In this document: in pieces, positions 14,143-17,991 of the stretch
Position numbering within the stretch: the first letter of the stretch is position 1
Layout: each line of letters begins with the position of its first letter
DNA from: JANWHF01 sp036276235
Lineage (GTDB): Bacteria > Planctomycetota > Phycisphaerae > Tepidisphaerales > Tepidisphaeraceae
NCBI GenBank assembly: GCA_036276235.1
Contig: DATBDZ010000352.1
Location: 1 to 17,991 of the forward strand
Direction: 5' to 3'
DNA length: 17,991 bases
Notes under the pieces: model-generated
The model's database searches: none
The model's input: the letters and a program-made list of their open reading frames with translations, nothing else
Told to the model about the DNA's origin: nothing
Translations under genes and position numbers: made by a program

Positions 14143-14491
14143 GTTCTCCGCACCACTTACACGAGCACACTCCATCGACGCGTTTTGCCGGTTGATTGAG
14201 CCGATCCAACGGGCAATGCTCGTGCGGGTCTTTGGCTTTGTCGATGGTGGGGCAGCCGCAGCCGTCGATTGAACTGGAGCGGCGGATCTGATCGAGCAAC
14301 GGCCGTCCACAATATGAGATGCGGCCCTGGATCACGCGCAGCGGGCAACGCTCGCAGATGATGGCCCGCGCCGGCCAATCGACCTTGAGCGGCAGGATTC
14401 CCATTCGCCGCAATCGCGCCCCAGCGGACTTGGCGGCGGCGCGCGAAAGCTCGCGCCAGATAGGGCTGCGATCGCAGGTAATACACGGCAT
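14138..14491 (-). CDS. Small cysteine-rich protein, probably metal-binding, unknown function
   Basis: A 117-residue protein from ATG 14491 with eleven cysteines: C3, C6, C46, C49, C61, C78, C80, C93, C109, C111 and C114. CxxC or CxC pairs appear as CITC, CERC, CGC and CSCKWC. That pattern suggests several zinc or iron-sulfur sites. The middle CERCPLRVIQGRISYCGRP and GCGCPTIDKAKDPHEHCPL read like a conserved planctomycete family, but I cannot name it. The frame stays open to a TTG at 14641. The ATG is preferred because cysteine motifs begin there and GATAAT lies just upstream (14499-14504). Its last codons and stop lie in the inverted repeat at 14111-14142. Confidence 0.6.
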   Translation of the reverse strand: MPCITCDRSPIWRELSRAAAKSAGARLRRMGILPLKVDWPARAIICERCPLRVIQGRISYCGRPLLDQIRRSSSIDGCGCPTIDKAKDPHEHCPLDRLNQPAKRVDGVCSCKWCGEQ

Positions 14492-15094
14492 CGCCACTAT
14501 TATCGGCCATTGCAGGGTCAGGCCGACAGATTTACCACAGACCCGCGCGAGCACCTGACCCGCTTTTTGACCCCGCCAACGCGGTTCGTGGTCCGATGCG
14601 CGGGACAAAATGGGGCGCGCAAAACATCCGTAATTTATCAATATAGTGCTAGGCGATTTCCATAACCCCTTTTGCGGCCGTCACTTATTGGAATCGATTC
14701 GGCGGGGCGCTTTCGGACCGATGACCATCCCTGTCCCATGACGTTTGTCAAGCGTTTTTGCAATCCGGGTTAACAGCGTGCTGAAACCCGAAAGGAGTGC
14801 GTGACACGTTCGGCGGCTGGTATTTCTCCCTCCTCCGGTACTGCGGGGGAGGGCAGGGGTGGGGGTTGTGTAGAACAAGCGCCTTTCGCAATCGGCCCCC
14901 ACCCTAACCCTCCCCCGGAGTACCGGAGGAGGGAACAAGACTTATCGCCGATATTGTTACGCACCCAGCGAAAGGGCACCGCCTTTCGGCAATTGCCAAC
15001 CCTCTTTGCCTGCTGTAATCTCCGGCCCCCGTCATCGGCATCGCCTTTGAAGGGTGAAACTTTGTAACCTCATTCCATAATCTCGGAGCTAATC
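14492..15094. other. Gene-free region upstream of transketolase
   Basis: About 600 bases without a convincing gene. It includes GATAAT on the minus strand at 14499-14504 as a possible -10 for the cysteine-rich gene, the inverted repeat at 14827-14934, and the transketolase leader. I see no riboswitch or tRNA in it. Open frames through 14801-15067 are translations of the repeat. Confidence 0.6.
14827..14934. repeat. Long imperfect inverted repeat (CCCTCCTCCGGTACTG-type arms)
   Basis: Arms 14827-14868 and 14893-14934 are complementary over 42 bases with about six mismatches; the loop is about 24 bases. Arms contain G-runs and GGTACT/AGTACC cores. It lies between the cysteine-rich gene and transketolase, so a large hairpin could form in any transcript crossing this gap. 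Confidence 0.85.
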
Positions 15095-17038
15095 ATGAGT
15101 TTTGAAGCCGCCGTGAATCGCAAGGCTGTTGAGATCGGTAAGTTGTCGGTTGAGATGACCACCTCTGCCGGCAGCGGGCACCCTTCGACCGCGCTGTCGC
15201 TGGCCCATATCGTCACCGTCCTGATGTATCAGCAGATGCGCTGGGACCCCAAGGACCCGTGGAATCCCGGCTCCGATCGGCTCGTCCTTTCCGAGGGCCA
15301 CGCGGTGCCGATCATCTATGCGGCATACGCGGATCTGGGCGGCGTCATTGGGAAAACAAAGGCTGACGCGCGGCCGATGACGCGCGAGGATGCGATGACC
15401 CTGCGGGCGATCAATTCGCCCATCGATGGCCATCCGCATCCGCAGGTCGGCTTCCCCTTCTTCGACGCGGCTACCGGCTCGCTGGGGCAGGGATTGAGCG
15501 TGGCCGCCGGCCTGGGTTCGGCGGCGCGAATGGACGGCATCGATCGCAACATCTACTGCATCATCGGCGACGGCGAATCGCGCGAGGGGCAGATTTGGGA
15601 AGCCGCCGATTTCATCGCCGACCATGCGCTGACCAATGTCGTGCCGATCTTCAACTGCAACGAGCTGGCCCAAAGCGATTATGTCAGCCCGCAGCAGAGC
15701 TATCAGGGATTGGCCGAAAAACTTCGCGCGTATGGATTTATCGTTCGCACCGTCGATGGCCATAACCCGCGCGATTTGAAGGAAGCCTTCATCGAGCTGA
15801 ACGTCGTCAAGAACGGCAATCGCCCGCTGGCGATTGTGGCGCGAACGATTAAAGGATGGGGAGCGACGGACGAGCAGGGGATGGGCAAGCATGGGACGCC
15901 GGTCAAAGCCGACAAGCTCAAGGATATTCTGGGCGAGTTGGATCAGACTGCCAAGGACCTTGGCGTCGCCGATTACAAAGCGTCGGGCGAGCTGAAAATC
16001 TCGGCACCCAAACCCGCCAAGGCGCCCGAGCGCAAGACGATCAAAATCGCGGCATTTGCCGAAGGGCTGGCGGCGGTGGGATTGGACAAGGACCTGGCCG
16101 CGGGCAAGCCGATCGCCCCCCGCAAGGCGTACGGCGCGGCGCTCGTCGCTTTGGGCGCGGCGGACAAGCGCATCATCGGACTCGATGCCGATGTGAAAAA
16201 CTCGACGCATGCCGAGTGGTTCGCGAAAAAGTTCCCGGCGCAATATCTGGAATGCAAAATCGCCGAGCAGAATATGTTCAGCGTCGCCGCGGGCGCGGCG
16301 GCGGCGGGGAAGATTCCCTTCTGCTCCACCTTCGCCAAGTTTGTCACGCGCGGATACGACCAGGTTGAGATGGCGATCATCGGCGGCGCAAACCTGAAAA
16401 TCACCGGCACGCACGCCGGCGTGACGCTCGCCGCCGATGGGCCCAGCCAGATGTCGCTGTCGGACGTGGCGTTTTTCCGCAGCTTCTGCCACACGCAGAA
16501 CTTCAACGGCCGGCCTGCCGTCAGCTATTTCTTCCCCGCTGACGCCGTGAGCTGCTACAAGATCACCGAGCTGATGGCCAATCTCGATGGCGCCTGCTAT
16601 CAACGCGCACTGCGCGCCGAGACCAAGACGCTTTACAAGCCCGAAGAAACCTTCGAAGTCGGCGGCTTTAAAGTCTTGCGCGAAGGGAAGGATCTGGTTT
16701 TCGTCTCGGCGGGCTACATGGTCCACGAATGCCTCAAGGCCGCCGATGAATTGGCCAAGGCGGGGAAAAAAGCCGCCGTGATTGATGCGTATTCACTGCC
16801 GCTGCAAACCAAGGGGATTCTGGAGATCGCGCAGAAATCCGGCGGCACGATCATCACCGTGGAAGACAATTATTCCGGCGGTCTGGACGCCGAGATCGCG
16901 ATGGCCATCGCCACGACGGGCGCGGGAGTGAAGCTCAAGAGCCTGTTCGTCCACCAAATCCCCAAGAGCGGCCGCGAGCCGTCGGATGTGCTGGAGTATC
17001 TGGGCCTGGGAGTGAAGCAGATCGTGGCGGCGGTGTAG
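15095..17038 (+). CDS. tkt: Transketolase
   Basis: Transketolase moves two-carbon ketol units between sugar phosphates in the non-oxidative pentose phosphate pathway, using thiamine diphosphate. The 647-residue protein has SAGSGHPS with H29, the SPIDGHPHP and GSLGQGLS loops, and the thiamine-diphosphate/magnesium motif starting GDGESREGQIW at 158. The catalytic glutamate is E391 in IAEQNMFSVAAG, followed by GTHAGVTLAADGPSQMSLSD. A C-terminal domain ends near SGREPSDVLEYLGL. Length and loops are closer to the shorter, animal-type transketolases than to the E. coli TktA type. Residues about 290-335, between the first and second domains, form a long Lys/Ala/Pro-rich linker. GGAG 6 bases before the ATG supports the start. 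Confidence 0.95.
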   Translation: MSFEAAVNRKAVEIGKLSVEMTTSAGSGHPSTALSLAHIVTVLMYQQMRWDPKDPWNPGSDRLVLSEGHAVPIIYAAYADLGGVIGKTKADARPMTREDAMTLRAINSPIDGHPHPQVGFPFFDAATGSLGQGLSVAAGLGSAARMDGIDRNIYCIIGDGESREGQIWEAADFIADHALTNVVPIFNCNELAQSDYVSPQQSYQGLAEKLRAYGFIVRTVDGHNPRDLKEAFIELNVVKNGNRPLAIVARTIKGWGATDEQGMGKHGTPVKADKLKDILGELDQTAKDLGVADYKASGELKISAPKPAKAPERKTIKIAAFAEGLAAVGLDKDLAAGKPIAPRKAYGAALVALGAADKRIIGLDADVKNSTHAEWFAKKFPAQYLECKIAEQNMFSVAAGAAAAGKIPFCSTFAKFVTRGYDQVEMAIIGGANLKITGTHAGVTLAADGPSQMSLSDVAFFRSFCHTQNFNGRPAVSYFFPADAVSCYKITELMANLDGACYQRALRAETKTLYKPEETFEVGGFKVLREGKDLVFVSAGYMVHECLKAADELAKAGKKAAVIDAYSLPLQTKGILEIAQKSGGTIITVEDNYSGGLDAEIAMAIATTGAGVKLKSLFVHQIPKSGREPSDVLEYLGLGVKQIVAAV

Positions 17039-17056
17039 GCGGAGAGCCGGATGCGA

Positions 17057-17062
17057 TATAAT
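17057..17062 (+). promoter_or_regulatory. Candidate -10 box for the zinc-finger gene at 17077
   Basis: A perfect TATAAT lies 14 bases before the ATG at 17077. There is no clear -35 match and no Shine-Dalgarno sequence in the gap. It would give a leader of about 8 bases. Confidence 0.4.
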
Positions 17063-17076
17063 CGGTTTATCGGACG

Positions 17077-17304
17077 ATGAAGTGTGTCATCTGCAAACAC
17101 GGCGAGACGGCTCCCGGGTTGGTAACAATTACCTTGGAGCGCGGCGGAACAACCATCGTCATCAAAGGCGTCCCCGCCGAGGTCTGCGAGAATTGTGGCG
17201 AGCAATACGTCGATGAACAGACCACCTCAAGGCTCTTGAGCCAAAGTGAGCAAGCCATCGCAGCCGGCGTACAGGTGGAGGTCAGAGGTTACGCGGCGGC
17301 TTGA
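17077..17304 (+). CDS. YgiT-type zinc-finger protein, apparently orphan
   Basis: A 75-residue protein with two CxxC knuckles, C3/C6 and C37/C40, in the YgiT (MqsA N-terminal-like) pattern, including VCENCGEQYVDEQTTSRL. Such proteins are usually antitoxin-like partners encoded next to a small DUF4258 or MqsR-like toxin. No such toxin is seen here: transketolase lies upstream and a Uma2 nuclease downstream. It lacks the C-terminal helix-turn-helix of full MqsA, so it is unlikely to bind DNA on its own. It may be a remnant, act on a distant partner, or pair with the Uma2 protein. Confidence 0.75.
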   Translation: MKCVICKHGETAPGLVTITLERGGTTIVIKGVPAEVCENCGEQYVDEQTTSRLLSQSEQAIAAGVQVEVRGYAAA

Positions 17305-17341
17305 TATGACGTGATTTTCTCGTTGCGTGGAACTGCGCTAT

Positions 17342-17941
17342 ATGACCACACTTCTCGGAGTTCCGCAAATCTCGCAGACGCTGCTCCAGGATTTGGACCG
17401 CGTTGGACGGCGATATGCGCACTGGACGCCGGAGGCTTACTTTGAGCTGAATGGGGCTTATCTGGTCGAGTATTCCCGCGGCAATCTGGAGATCCTGCCG
17501 ATGCCGACGATGACCCATCAGCGGATCGCGTCGCGGCTGTACGATGCGCTGCGAGCAGCGGCACCGCGCGATGGCGAGGTGCTGTTCGCCGGTACGAGGG
17601 TAAAAGTCGGGCTCGATACGTATCGCGAACCGGACGTGCTCTACATCCCTCCGGAATGGAAATCCAGCACACAGGATGATTTTGTCGAGCGCGTGGGGCT
17701 GGTGATCGAGGTCGTGAGCGAATCCAGTCGCAATCACGATCTGGAAACCAAGCGCGAGGAATACGCGAGCGCGGGGATTCCCGAGTATTGGATTGTCGAT
17801 CCACAACAGTCGCTGATCACTGTGCTGACGCTGCAGGGGCTCGAATATGCCATTCAAGGGGAATATGGGCGCGGACAGATTTCCTCTTCCATATTTCTCC
17901 GCGGATTTGCGATCTCAGTTGATGAAGCCTTCAAGAGCTGA
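17342..17941 (+). CDS. Uma2-family putative PD-(D/E)XK endonuclease
   Basis: Uma2 (DUF820) proteins have a restriction-endonuclease-like fold and are often amplified in planctomycetes and cyanobacteria; their role is not settled. The 199-residue protein starts with a HWTPEAYFEL segment. It has REPDVLYI with D98, VIEVVSESS with E123, and DLETKREEYASAGIPEYWIVD with K137, which together make up the catalytic D-E-K set. ATG 17342 is used; an in-frame GTG at 17327 would add five residues, and neither start has a strong ribosome site. Its stop lies four bases before a copy of the MITE-like repeat. Confidence 0.83.
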   Translation: MTTLLGVPQISQTLLQDLDRVGRRYAHWTPEAYFELNGAYLVEYSRGNLEILPMPTMTHQRIASRLYDALRAAAPRDGEVLFAGTRVKVGLDTYREPDVLYIPPEWKSSTQDDFVERVGLVIEVVSESSRNHDLETKREEYASAGIPEYWIVDPQQSLITVLTLQGLEYAIQGEYGRGQISSSIFLRGFAISVDEAFKS

Positions 17942-17944
17942 AGA

Positions 17945-17991
17945 ATCTGGCCCGGCTGGGCGAGGGGGCCAGATGCTTCGGAGTACCTCAG
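17945..17991. repeat. MITE-like repeat, second copy, left arm shortened, cut by the window end
   Basis: The right arm 17967-17991 is identical over 25 bases to the complement of the left arm at 12943-12974. The left side keeps only about 8 bases (ATCTGGCC, 17945-17952). It begins just after the Uma2 stop, as the first copy does after the helicase stop. The rest lies beyond the window. Confidence 0.85.

Noticed and set aside
14801..15067. 88-codon plus-strand frame upstream of transketolase
   Set aside because: It is translation of the 14827-14934 inverted repeat with no ribosome site or family match.
15089..16726. 545-codon open frame on the minus strand opposite transketolase
   Set aside because: The transketolase frame is strongly supported by motifs along its whole length. 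The antisense frame has no recognisable motif and is expected from GC-rich codon bias.

Overview
This 18 kb, GC-rich window looks like chromosomal DNA of a planctomycete-type bacterium, possibly from the Phycisphaerae side. Three things point there: a TIGR03067-type secreted protein, many short palindromic repeats between genes, and repeat-derived peptides of the GTGFQPVQ / HGLKTRAT kind. The phylum call is an inference from gene families and style; there is no rRNA or other marker gene in the window. No tRNA, rRNA or CRISPR array was seen.

Layout: (1) 1-1000 holds a secreted TIGR03067 protein (minus strand) bracketed by copies of a 41-bp repeat; one copy begins a ~205-bp element with inverted ends and a degenerate ~17-bp tandem core. 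(2) 1025-4258 holds moeA, trmB (minus) and a secreted zincin-like protein. (3) 4263-8558 is a tightly packed five-gene minus-strand operon: acyl carrier protein, short-chain reductase, AMP-forming acyl ligase, GNAT N-acyltransferase, ChbG/YdjC deacetylase. The set suggests that an acyl group is activated, loaded on a carrier, reduced and passed to an amine, with a deacetylase that could expose that amine on a sugar. (4) 8769-9892 holds a cysteine-free Cu/Zn superoxide dismutase and a convergent DinB-like protein. (5) 10169-12940 is the most striking locus: a DinG/XPD-type iron-sulfur helicase with a complete-looking REP-associated tyrosine transposase (HUH plus Tyr), flanked by its inverted REP palindromes, lying in frame between the SAT motif and the second helicase domain. 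(6) 13102-14491 holds a membrane-anchored unknown protein and a convergent cysteine-rich unknown protein. (7) 15095-17941 holds transketolase, an orphan YgiT-type zinc-finger protein and a Uma2 nuclease.

A second theme is repeats. At least nine unrelated palindromic or tandem families sit in gaps and gene ends. In several, the arms are themselves built from short tandem units. One family lies in frame inside moeA and recurs just upstream of the helicase. Both in-frame insertions (moeA and the helicase) sit in loops that the fold should tolerate.
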